Assembly: GCA_016288355.1 (NCBI GenBank)
Contig: JAEEYY010000006.1
Location: 1 to 6,781, forward strand
Direction of reading: 5' to 3'
From: Synergistes sp.
GTDB taxonomy: Bacteria; Synergistota; Synergistia; Synergistales; Synergistaceae
Length of the DNA stretch: 6,781 nucleotides
In this document: piece by piece, positions 1 to 5,779 of the stretch
How positions within the stretch are numbered: the first letter of the stretch is position 1
Layout: each line of letters starts with the position of its first letter
Notes under the pieces: generated by a model
What the model was told of the DNA's origin: nothing
The model's input: the letters and a program-made list of their open reading frames with translations, nothing else
Databases searched by the model: none
Translations under genes and position numbers: made by a program

Positions 1-84
1 CTTCAGCTCTTTCCCGTCGAAGGTGAATGTTACTTCCCGTCCGTGTCTGTAATCCAGAATCGGATGCTTTTCGATCAGAGACAT
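1..84 (-). CDS. (2Fe-2S)-binding oxidoreductase subunit, N-terminal 28 residues (partial)
   Basis: The minus strand reads from an ATG at 84 without a stop to the window edge, starting MSLIEKHPILDYRHGREV and then an FTFDGKEL segment. A short basic start with HPIL, followed by a beta-hairpin 'VTFTFDGKEL', is how I recall the N-termini of 2Fe-2S ferredoxin-like domains in sarcosine-oxidase-alpha / amino-acid dehydrogenase type proteins of anaerobes. The cysteines that would hold the cluster lie beyond the window, so the cofactor cannot be confirmed. A G-run (minus strand 100-95) and a purine-rich AGAGGGA directly before the ATG provide a ribosome binding site. If the assignment is right, the protein is a cytoplasmic redox subunit of amino-acid oxidation, which suits the catabolic genes further right. 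The family call rests on only 28 residues. Confidence 0.6.
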   Translation of the reverse strand, partial: MSLIEKHPILDYRHGREVTFTFDGKELK

Positions 85-108
85 TCCCTCTCTACCCCCC
101 TGGTCTTA

Positions 109-127
109 CGCCGCTTTACTTGCGGCG
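109..127 (-). promoter_or_regulatory. GC-rich leader hairpin just upstream of the ribosome binding site
   Basis: CGCCGC (109-114) and GCGGCG (122-127) form a perfect 6-bp GC stem with a 7-nt loop. It stands 8 nt before the G-run that should serve as ribosome binding site on the minus strand. No U-tract follows in either direction, so it is not an intrinsic terminator. Its position suggests control of translation or mRNA stability of the left-edge gene, which is inference. Confidence 0.4.
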
Positions 128-167
128 GGTTAAAATATAAAAACGACTGTTGAAAGTGATAAGCAAA

Positions 168-212
168 GGAAACATTATTAAAATTACCGTTAAGCAATTT
201 TTTGATGTTTCC
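168..212 (-). repeat. 8-bp inverted repeat at the 5' end of the predicted leader
   Basis: GGAAACAT at 168-175 and ATGTTTCC at 205-212 are exact reverse complements. Nested inside them is a second 6-bp pair, AAAATT (180-185) and AATTTT (196-201). With a predicted transcription start near 213, the transcript would open almost directly with this stem. It may protect the 5' end or form an operator; neither is shown. The inner arm includes one copy of the 15-nt repeat described separately. Confidence 0.45.
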
Positions 213-663
213 GGCTAATATTGTTATCCCACATTGAAGTTTTGTCAAGTAAAAATTAATTTACACTTACAAGTTTAATATGCTGGACTCAAATGACTGT
301 CTTCTGTTGCCAGGCCTGCTGTTCTCTTTTTTCTGTATCTCTTTCATATATGCGTATGCAGTGGATCTTTTGCTGTCCATTTCGGCTGCAGGCGCTTCTT
401 AGAACCCTTCAGACGGAAAAAGCTTCTGTCCTGTATCTTCCCGGTAATAAACTATTTCTCCGGCTGTTCAGGAATTCGCGGCGCGCCCCGGAATGAGGCT
501 CCCGTCTCGAACCTGACAGGATATCAGGGCTGTTCTTTTGACACAGCCGGTAACGTGCGTCTTTGCGCCTGCGGGAAAAAGCTCTTAACGGACAATTTTG
601 CCGCCTCAGGAATCAACAAATCCTGCATCTGTGCGGCAGGGCTCGGGCTAAGCAATTTTTTGA
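191..663 (+). repeat. 15-nt exact direct repeat, copies at 191-205 and 649-663
   Basis: TAAGCAATTTTTTGA occurs identically at 191-205 and 649-663, starting 458 bp apart; flanking bases do not match. An exact 15-mer pair is not expected by chance in a few hundred bases, though the T-run lowers its information. No transposase or integrase lies between the copies. It may be a binding site present twice or footprints of a lost insertion. Confidence 0.5.
220..248 (-). promoter_or_regulatory. Sigma-70-type promoter for the left-edge oxidoreductase gene
   Basis: On the minus strand a perfect TTGACA (248-243) is followed by a 17-nt spacer and AACAAT (225-220), four of six matches to TATAAT. Transcription would start near 213 and give a leader of about 130 nt before the ATG at 84. 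It lies in the most AT-rich part of the left region and no other minus-strand gene start is near. The perfect -35 and optimal spacing make it credible; the -10 is only fair. Confidence 0.55.
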
Positions 664-759
664 GCTTCTGTCTGAATTAAAGCCGGGCGGTCGTGAAAAT
701 TAGCTGCAGTTTACTGAATCAGCATATTGATCACGCTCCTCTTCCGTATTATCCGGCGG
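249..759. other. 511-bp stretch with no supported gene
   Basis: The only ATG-started plus-strand reading frame here (293-496, 67 codons) is cysteine- and leucine-rich, has no ribosome binding site and resembles no family I know. On the minus strand one frame stays open for about 50 codons (ending at a TGA near 525) and then for 23 and 35 codons between single stops; its residues suggest no domain. Small inverted repeats are present: CCTGA/TCAGG at 512-528, and a stem of GCCGC (600-604) with GCGGC (633-637) enclosing AGGA/TCCT. The stretch may be a decayed gene, a long intergenic spacer or an unrecognised RNA. I cannot choose between these from sequence alone. Confidence 0.5.
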
Positions 760-789
760 CTGAATTATTATAATCCTGATATAATTCAG
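760..789 (+). promoter_or_regulatory. Extended -10 promoter for the cupin gene inside a 9-bp inverted repeat
   Basis: TGATATAAT at 777-785 is a perfect extended -10 (TGn plus TATAAT). A second perfect TATAAT lies at 769-774. No good -35 stands 17 nt upstream, as is usual for extended -10 promoters. Transcription would begin near 792, leaving a leader of about 27 nt. CTGAATTAT (760-768) and ATAATTCAG (781-789) are perfect reverse complements with a 12-nt centre, so a dimeric regulator bound here would cover both -10 boxes. Repressor binding is inference. Confidence 0.55.
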
Positions 790-818
790 ATATAAAACAT
801 ATCGACTGCGAGGCGGAT

Positions 819-1154
819 ATGATGAAGATCGAGGGAGTTCCTTATCAGTGCGTAGACTGGAATAAAATAAAAGAAGAGCGTCACGCCGGGGAAAGCGGCG
901 AGGCCGTATGGCGGACCTTCGAAAAGGGCAACGTACGCGCGAGGGTGGTGGAGTACAGCGCCGGCTACCTTGCAAATCACTGGTGTCCGCGCGGGCATGT
1001 GCTTTTTGTCCTTGAAGGCTCGGTCATCTCGGAGCTGGAGGACGGAAGCAAAGAAGAACTGAGCGCCGGCATGGGCTATGTCGCGCAGGACGACGAGAAA
1101 AACAGGCACCGCTCCTTTTCACCCAACGGCGTTAAATTATTTATAGTAGACTGA
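819..1154 (+). CDS. DHCW-motif cupin fold protein
   Basis: A 111-residue single-domain protein matching, from memory, the small 'DHCW motif cupin fold' family of about 105-115 residues. It has a VDW start, WRTFE at 31-35, VEYSAGYLANHWC at 44-56, a GHVLFVLEG strand-turn at 59-67, a GMGY turn at 84-87, RHR at 96-98 and a final LFIVD. In cupin terms H54, H60 and E66 are the motif-1 metal-ligand candidates and H97 the motif-2 histidine. The usual Asp of the motif is Asn53 here. Family members are single-domain cytoplasmic proteins of unknown substrate. GAGG at 810-813 lies 5 nt before the ATG at 819 and 8 nt before a second ATG at 822, so translation may start at either. The gene stands alone and converges on the helicase. 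Confidence 0.85.
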   Translation: MMKIEGVPYQCVDWNKIKEERHAGESGEAVWRTFEKGNVRARVVEYSAGYLANHWCPRGHVLFVLEGSVISELEDGSKEELSAGMGYVAQDDEKNRHRSFSPNGVKLFIVD

Positions 1155-1198
1155 TAACAGCTGCGAAAAAAGTTCGTAAGTCGATCATTGCATGATGC

Positions 1199-1233
1199 GG
1201 CAGGAAAAGCACGCCATGTTCATTCTTCCTGCC
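1199..1233. repeat. 8-bp inverted repeat between convergent genes
   Basis: GGCAGGAA (1199-1206) and TTCCTGCC (1226-1233) are exact reverse complements with a 19-nt loop. One arm lies within the last codons of the helicase gene, whose stop is 1220-1222. Neither strand has a U-tract after the stem, so it is not a textbook terminator. It could still fold at the 3' end of the helicase mRNA and shield it from exonucleases. A smaller ATCAT/ATGAT stem sits at 1184-1196. Confidence 0.4.
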
Positions 1234-2791
1234 CCTCTTCGGTAAGTTTTATCTTCTGTATCTTGTCTTCGAAGCCGAACACCGACGTATCTATCCTGTT
1301 GACGGCGGCGTCTATTTCTTCCATGTTCGAGAAGCGGTAATCTTCAGGCAGGCGGTTGGCGAAGCGCTTTACCTTCAGCAGTGCCTGAAGATAGTTTCTT
1401 TCTGTCTTTTTGAGCATTTCGGCGCATTTAAGAGCGTCAGGAGTCCCTTCTTCGGCAAAAAGGCGCGCTATCCCGATATTGGAGCTCATCTCCATCTCAT
1501 CGCTCCATATATCGCCGAGTATCTTCCTGACGCGGCGGCGCTCCTTCTGGTCCTTGATCTGCAGCAGTGACTGCGAGATATCGTTCAATGCGCCGTTTAC
1601 CTCTTTAATGACTGAGCGCATGCTCCTTCGCGGCATCGAGCATTCCGCTATCACGGCGGCCTCATCTTCTACCGTAATCTCCTTTTTCAGAAGCCGGCCT
1701 ATAGCCGGAAGAAGTTTTATTTTAGCCTCTTCGCGCGGCTTATCAAGTGTTTCAAGGTAAAGTATACCGGTGTCGTAGTCGAAGTTTTCGCATTTGCTTC
1801 TGGGGATATATGAGACATACCCCGTATCAAAGTAGCCTTTGCGTCCGGCCCGCCCCGCCATCTGCAAAAATTCGTTCTTGGTGAGGGGGCCGTCGATAAA
1901 TTTTGCCATCTGGCCGAAAACGACAGTCTCGGCAGGGAGATTGACTCCGAGCGACAGTGCGTCGGTGCCGGCAACCACATCTATGATACGCTCACGGAAC
2001 GCCATCTCCACCAGCAGCTTTTCCTTCGGGAGCATAGAACCGAAGTACATCGCGACGCCGCGCAGCATCGTATCGGGGATCTTGCTCACTTCAAGGATCT
2101 TTGCCATCTCGCCGAGCCTCATGCGGTGCGCGCGCGGTATCACCCTGCGCGTTTTAGCGATCTGGGAGGCCAGCCACTCCACTCCTTTTTTTGAAAAGGC
2201 AAAGACCAGCGCGTCATGCACCTGTGAGAAGCGCAGGCCGCGCTGCCGGTATACCAGTCTGGTGACGCGCTTTTCTGTTTCAAAGAATGAAAATTCGCGC
2301 AGCGCCATCTCTTCAAGATAGCAGCGAACTTTTTCGGGACTGCCGAAGGTCGCGGACATAACAAGTATGCGGCTTTCCGGGTCTGTGCGGCGAAGGCCGT
2401 CGATATACGCGCGGGCGCGTTCGGGATCGTTGAATATAAAATGAAATTCGTCTATTATCACGCTCTGCCCCGGGATGTGGGCGTATTTGAGCGTATATAT
2501 CTCCTGGGTGCAGCAAAGTACAGAGGCTCCGGCGTTTTTCTTAAAATCGCCCGTTTCGAGCCCCACGTCAAATCCCTTTGCCTTCAGGTCAAGATAGCGT
2601 TCGTTGGAAAGAGCCTTGATCGGCGCTGTGAATATGACACGGCCTGACGGCATCTGCGGCACACCGTTTCTGTCCATCAGGCCGGACCATATATAGGCTA
2701 CCCACGTTTTTCCGCTTCCGGTAGGAGCAGATATTATCGCACTGCCATGCCCGATGGCATCGAGCGCCTTTTCCTGCCATTTATAAAGCAT
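1220..2791 (-). CDS. Ski2-like DExH-box superfamily 2 helicase
   Basis: The 523-residue protein starting MLYKWQEKAL carries the SF2 helicase motifs in order: Walker A APTGSGKT (22-29), motif Ia around TAPIKALSNE (55-64), Walker B DEFH (114-117), motif III SAT (146-148), motif IV LVFAFSKK (195-202), motif V TDALSLGVNLP (276-286) and motif VI QMAGRAGRKG (310-319). DExH plus the GVNLP/QMAGRAGR pairing is typical of Ski2-like RNA helicases. The remaining ~170 residues look helical and charged, and I recognise no named domain. It is short for Ski2 relatives, which often exceed 700 residues. An ATG at 2848 would extend it by 19 residues into the acetyltransferase frame. I prefer 2791 because that ATG overlaps the upstream stop by one base (TAATG), with AGGA 10 nt before it, which suggests translational coupling. 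ATP-dependent RNA (or DNA) unwinding is expected; the substrate is unknown. Confidence 0.88.
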   Translation of the reverse strand: MLYKWQEKALDAIGHGSAIISAPTGSGKTWVAYIWSGLMDRNGVPQMPSGRVIFTAPIKALSNERYLDLKAKGFDVGLETGDFKKNAGASVLCCTQEIYTLKYAHIPGQSVIIDEFHFIFNDPERARAYIDGLRRTDPESRILVMSATFGSPEKVRCYLEEMALREFSFFETEKRVTRLVYRQRGLRFSQVHDALVFAFSKKGVEWLASQIAKTRRVIPRAHRMRLGEMAKILEVSKIPDTMLRGVAMYFGSMLPKEKLLVEMAFRERIIDVVAGTDALSLGVNLPAETVVFGQMAKFIDGPLTKNEFLQMAGRAGRKGYFDTGYVSYIPRSKCENFDYDTGILYLETLDKPREEAKIKLLPAIGRLLKKEITVEDEAAVIAECSMPRRSMRSVIKEVNGALNDISQSLLQIKDQKERRRVRKILGDIWSDEMEMSSNIGIARLFAEEGTPDALKCAEMLKKTERNYLQALLKVKRFANRLPEDYRFSNMEEIDAAVNRIDTSVFGFEDKIQKIKLTEEGQEE

Positions 2792-3288
2792 TACAGTTTG
2801 ATCCTGAGAACAGGTACTTTCTGTCCCGGCATTTCCGGCGTTTCGCACTCGCCGGTCCTTTCCGCGCCCATGTGCAGATAAAACTCCTCGGTATTGGGAT
2901 CGGAGATTATATTCAATTCGCGGGCGCCCATGGTCTCAGCCATCTCGCACGCATGAAGAAAGAGCCTGCCGCCCATGCCGGTGCCGATTCTTTCCGGCAG
3001 CAGCCATATATGCTCCAGCCACCAGCCGCTGTCTTTTTTTTCAAGCACGTAGAAACCGTATATTTCTTCGGTCTCTTCATTTTCTATCAGAAATGCGGTA
3101 TTGTTTTCGATAAAGTCCTCTTTTATCGTGAGGAGACTGCGAAAAAGCTCCATCGTTTCCGGCGGATAATCCCAGTATGATTTAGATTGCCATGCTAAAT
3201 CCGCCAGGTCTTCGGCTTCTTCCGGTTTTGCCGGACGTATTCGAACGTCGTCATCGTACATTTGCGGGTCTTTCTCTCCTTGCTCCAT
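2791..3288 (-). CDS. GNAT family N-acetyltransferase
   Basis: The protein has the GNAT fold pattern: an N-terminal IRPAKPEEAEDLA (17-29), central strands ending LEHIWLLPE (91-99), the acetyl-CoA pyrophosphate loop RIGTGMG (100-106; R/Q-x-x-G-x-G), a helix, and a C-terminal DPNTEEFYLHMGA (130-142) followed by a GECETPEMPGQKVPVL tail. It resembles a subgroup with 'DP..EGFY..MGA' and 'PGR.LP.L' endings and unknown acceptors, so no substrate can be named. The start is uncertain. ATG 3288 (165 residues) has no ribosome binding site and lies about 16 nt from the predicted transcription start. ATG 3261 (156 residues) is preceded by AAGGAG at 3281-3276, although with a long 14-nt gap, and fits the family's N-terminus better. 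It is the first gene of a two-gene operon with the helicase. Confidence 0.85.
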   Translation of the reverse strand: MEQGEKDPQMYDDDVRIRPAKPEEAEDLADLAWQSKSYWDYPPETMELFRSLLTIKEDFIENNTAFLIENEETEEIYGFYVLEKKDSGWWLEHIWLLPERIGTGMGGRLFLHACEMAETMGARELNIISDPNTEEFYLHMGAERTGECETPEMPGQKVPVLRIKL

Positions 3289-3309
3289 ACGTTAGATCAA
3301 TATGGCGTG

Positions 3310-3324
3310 TATTGTACCACAATA
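3310..3324 (-). promoter_or_regulatory. Extended -10 promoter with overlapping palindrome, GNAT-helicase operon
   Basis: On the minus strand TGGTACAAT (3319-3311) is an extended -10: TGn followed by TACAAT, five of six matches. No convincing -35 is seen. Start of transcription would fall near 3304. The -10 lies within TATTGT-ACC-ACAATA (3310-3324), a perfect 6-bp inverted repeat with a 3-nt centre, which has the size of a dimer operator. Its position gives the GNAT-helicase pair its own transcription independent of the peptidase upstream. Confidence 0.5.
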
Positions 3325-3349
3325 TCTGTAAAACGGCCTCTTTTACAGA
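3325..3349 (-). repeat. 9-bp perfect hairpin over the stop codon of the M20 peptidase
   Basis: TCTGTAAAA (3325-3333) and TTTTACAGA (3341-3349) pair perfectly around the 7-nt loop CGGCCTC. The stop codon of the peptidase gene (3345-3343) is inside the stem. No U-run follows on the minus strand, so at best it is a weak terminator. It abuts the promoter palindrome at 3310-3324 without a gap, and the two repeats fill most of the 54-bp intergenic space. Confidence 0.5.
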
Positions 3350-4950
3350 CAATTTGCGGAGATCTTAGCGATCAAGCTCTTTAAGAGCTCCGGGAAAACG
3401 TCAAGCGAATAGGAAAGATAGAGTCTTTCCTCTTTCCTGTGAGGAGCTTCCCCGCTAGGACCAAGGTTGACGACAGGCATCCCGAGCTCCTGCATATCCC
3501 TGAGGGGGATGCTGTATATTTCTCCCCAGCCGGGCATGTTTTCGGAAAAGGCAGCTGCATCGGCACTGCTGAAATTGCCTCCGGCATAGCTCAGGTCGCA
3601 GAGACCGGCGAAAAATTCTATTTCTTTCATTTCAAGGCCGTATTTGCCGGCGCATTCAGCCTCTGTCTCACGCACGGCGCGTACCACGGCGGCATCACGC
3701 CCGCTTTCCGTTAAGTCGCTACGCACCGGGAGCCACGGGGGCAGGAAGAACACTACGATATAGGGAGCTTCCGCTCCGCTGCGTTCGGCCGCGAAATCTA
3801 CGATCTTTATGCCGCGTTCGCGCATGTCCCCGGGAGGAAGCGCTGCGGAAAAGGCCCTGAGCTCAGAATCGAACTCTTCCCCGAAACGGCTGCGGGCAAG
3901 CGCGCATAATTCTCCAAATGTATATACCGACGGCGCCTGCCCTGTAAATGCCGAGCCGCTGTAGCCCATCGTAAGAAGCGCCCTGTATGAGGCCTCAGTC
4001 TGAGATGCGGCTTTCTCAAGGGCTCCCCTCGCGATATTCCTCATTTGGACAATGATCTGCGCCGGTGTGTTCTTTGTGGTGAAGCAGTTGAAATATGCAT
4101 AGGCTTTATCAGGCACAGTAACGCTGTAGGTGCTGTGCATAGCTTTCATGTCAAGGCAGATCCACGAAGGCTGGCAGACCCCGCGGACCGGATCCGCAAG
4201 CGCAGGATCGCCCTCGGCAGATGACACCAGGCAGGAGGCTGCAAGCAGCGCGGAAAAACCGTCGTAACAGTTGCCGACGTGCGCGCCTCGTCCCTTGACA
4301 TAAAAAGCAGGCATGATCTTGCCAAGAGTGCCTAGGAACACCATTGGGCCTACTGCGCCGGACTGCCCCGCTTCTCCCGGCTCGGTATCTATCGCCGCCA
4401 GAAAGTCAAGTCCCTCCCGCTTCATCGCGGAAAGAAGAGGCAGGACACCGCGCATCCCGGCCGATGAATTCTCTTCGTCGCCGACAAGCGCCATAACCAG
4501 ATTGACGTCAAAGAGCCCGCGGTCTTCCGCAAATTCTTCTATAAGGGCTGTCTCTACCGCGTCTCCGCACTTCATGTCCATCACGCCTCTGCCGTAGATC
4601 GTATCGGCGCCTGCGTTAAATATTTTACCGAGTTCGTCAACACTGAACGCATGTTCTGCAATATCGCCGTAGCATTCTATACCTACTACGTCGTAGTGCC
4701 CAATCATCAGCACAGTGCGGCATGTTTTTTTTGCAGCGTCCACTCTGGCCACAAGGGACCTGAGTCTGTGCGGGGAACCTTCCAGCGGAGTGTCGGCCAG
4801 CTGCAGATGTCCGGGATGCTCCCTGAAATAGGCAAGTTTTGAAAGCCTTGCGAATATCGCTTCGCCCGGCAGGCTTTCGGATGCGCTTTCCGTGACGCTC
4901 GGTATCGAGACAAGTTCTTTTATCATCGACAAAAGATAATTTCTGTCCAT
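3343..4950 (-). CDS. RocB-like M20 family metallopeptidase
   Basis: A 535-residue M20 (ArgE/DapE/CPG2 clan) di-zinc hydrolase that resembles RocB of arginine utilisation in length and motifs. It starts LVSIPSV (13-19), has YFREHP (41-46), metal-site GHYDVVG with H85 and D87, GRGVMDMK with bridging D125, GDEE with catalytic E159 and ligand E160, ligand D188 in IDTEP, GAHVG with H224 in the dimerisation lid, and the last ligand H504 in EAPHRKEER. All expected active-site residues are present, so it should be active in the cytoplasm on an amide or peptide-type bond; the substrate is not evident. An ATG at 4980 would add ten residues. I chose 4950 because AAGGCGG stands 7 nt before it and conserved sequence begins there. 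It is divergent from the CoA-transferase pair, which suggests a shared catabolic role. A generic M20 dipeptidase is the alternative. Confidence 0.87.
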   Translation of the reverse strand: MDRNYLLSMIKELVSIPSVTESASESLPGEAIFARLSKLAYFREHPGHLQLADTPLEGSPHRLRSLVARVDAAKKTCRTVLMIGHYDVVGIECYGDIAEHAFSVDELGKIFNAGADTIYGRGVMDMKCGDAVETALIEEFAEDRGLFDVNLVMALVGDEENSSAGMRGVLPLLSAMKREGLDFLAAIDTEPGEAGQSGAVGPMVFLGTLGKIMPAFYVKGRGAHVGNCYDGFSALLAASCLVSSAEGDPALADPVRGVCQPSWICLDMKAMHSTYSVTVPDKAYAYFNCFTTKNTPAQIIVQMRNIARGALEKAASQTEASYRALLTMGYSGSAFTGQAPSVYTFGELCALARSRFGEEFDSELRAFSAALPPGDMRERGIKIVDFAAERSGAEAPYIVVFFLPPWLPVRSDLTESGRDAAVVRAVRETEAECAGKYGLEMKEIEFFAGLCDLSYAGGNFSSADAAAFSENMPGWGEIYSIPLRDMQELGMPVVNLGPSGEAPHRKEERLYLSYSLDVFPELLKSLIAKISANCL

Positions 4951-4969
4951 ATAATGACCGCCTTTCATT

Positions 4970-4987
4970 ATGTTTAACATGATAGCA
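4970..4987 (-). promoter_or_regulatory. Extended -10 promoter of the M20 gene with 11-bp palindrome
   Basis: TGCTATCAT on the minus strand (4987-4979) is an extended -10 with TATCAT, five of six matches; I see no strong -35. Transcription would begin near 4972, about 22 nt before the ATG at 4950. The palindrome ATGTT-T-AACAT (4970-4980) covers the -10 edge and the start point, a suitable place for a repressor. Confidence 0.45.
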
Positions 4988-5008
4988 CAGCCTCAGGAAA
5001 AGTTTTTC

Positions 5009-5036
5009 TTGACAATCTTAATATACACTGTAAAAC
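5009..5036 (+). promoter_or_regulatory. Sigma-70-type promoter for the CoA-transferase operon
   Basis: TTGACA at 5009-5014 is a perfect -35. After a 16-nt spacer, TAAAAC (5031-5036) gives a four-of-six -10. The predicted start near 5043 leaves a leader of about 23 nt before the ATG at 5066. It lies back to back with the M20 promoter in a 115-bp divergent region, so one regulator could act on both. Confidence 0.55.
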
Positions 5037-5065
5037 TGAACGCAGCAATTCGAAAAGGGGTTTTA

Positions 5066-5779
5066 ATGAAAATGGCAAAACCATTTATAAAGCCTGTCAT
5101 AACAGCGGCCGAAGCGGCTGCTTTTGTTTCCGAAGGATCTTCGCTTATGATTGGAGGCTTCAACTTCGGCGGCGCGCCCTACACGCTTATTGAGGCGCTC
5201 TGTGAAAGCGGTGCCCACGCTATAGACATGATCTGCGTGGATACAAGCTATTACGATACAAGGGTGAAGGGGCCTGTAGGCGTTGCGAGACTTGTGACCG
5301 AGGGGCGTCTCCGTTCCGTGATAACGTCCCATATAGGACTGAACAGAAGGACTCAGGAGCTTTACACAAGCGGAGAGCTCACGGTCGAACTGATACCGAT
5401 GGGAACTTTTGTAGAACGGATACGCGCCGGAGGCGCCGGACTCGGCGGCGTCCTGACCCCTGCCGGCATAGACACCATTTACGAAGAAGGGCGCGAAACA
5501 GTTGAGCTTAAAGGGAAGCGTTACATAATAGAACCAGCTATTACGGCGGATGTTGCCTTCATACGTGCATATAAAGCCGACGCGGCAGGCAACCTGATTT
5601 ATTACGGCACAAACCGGAATTTCAACCCCACAATGGCGACCGCAGCAAAGACAGTCGTGGCGGAAGTGGATGAAGTTCTGCCTGTAGGCGGCATAGATCC
5701 CGAAAGCGTCGTGACTCCGGGCATTTTTATAGACGCTCTCGTGATAAGGGGGAAAAGCGAATATGCTTCCAGAACTTAG
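5066..5779 (+). CDS. Acetate/acetoacetate-type CoA-transferase, alpha subunit (AtoD/ScoA-like)
   Basis: A 237-residue family I CoA-transferase subunit A. Visible are the GGFNFGGAP loop (30-38) close to the family signature, SHIGLN (88-93), GTFVERIRAGGAGLGGVLTPAG (113-134), IRAYKADAAGNLIY (166-179), RNFNPTMA (184-191) and VTPGIFIDALV (216-226). These align with E. coli AtoD by memory along the whole length. With the beta subunit it would move CoA between an acyl-CoA and a free acid in the cytoplasm. Butyrate/acetoacetate or 3-oxoacid use is likely, but the exact acids cannot be read from sequence. The start at 5066 is fixed by AAAGGGG 5 nt before it; an ATG at 5072 is less well placed. The last 17 bases overlap the beta subunit gene. 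Confidence 0.9.
   Translation: MKMAKPFIKPVITAAEAAAFVSEGSSLMIGGFNFGGAPYTLIEALCESGAHAIDMICVDTSYYDTRVKGPVGVARLVTEGRLRSVITSHIGLNRRTQELYTSGELTVELIPMGTFVERIRAGGAGLGGVLTPAGIDTIYEEGRETVELKGKRYIIEPAITADVAFIRAYKADAAGNLIYYGTNRNFNPTMATAAKTVVAEVDEVLPVGGIDPESVVTPGIFIDALVIRGKSEYASRT

Noticed and set aside
301..397. Minus-strand small frame starting MDSKRSTAYAYMKEIQKKE
   Set aside because: Hydrophilic and plausible-looking, but no clear ribosome binding site, an in-frame stop six codons upstream and no known relative. Too short to support.
293..496. Plus-strand 67-codon frame in the left gene-free stretch
   Set aside because: No ribosome binding site, odd composition with clustered Cys and Leu, and no recognisable domain.
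499..520. GGTTCGAGAC on the minus strand resembling a tRNA T-loop
   Set aside because: The flanking bases do not form a five-pair T stem and no acceptor, D or anticodon arm can be built around it.
1199..1233. Bidirectional terminator between the cupin and helicase genes
   Set aside because: The stem is perfect but no U-tract follows it on either strand. I list it only as an inverted repeat.
2792..2848. Upstream ATG extending the helicase by 19 residues
   Set aside because: It would overlap the acetyltransferase by 58 bases; the added residues are not helicase-like, and the TAATG junction gives a better start.
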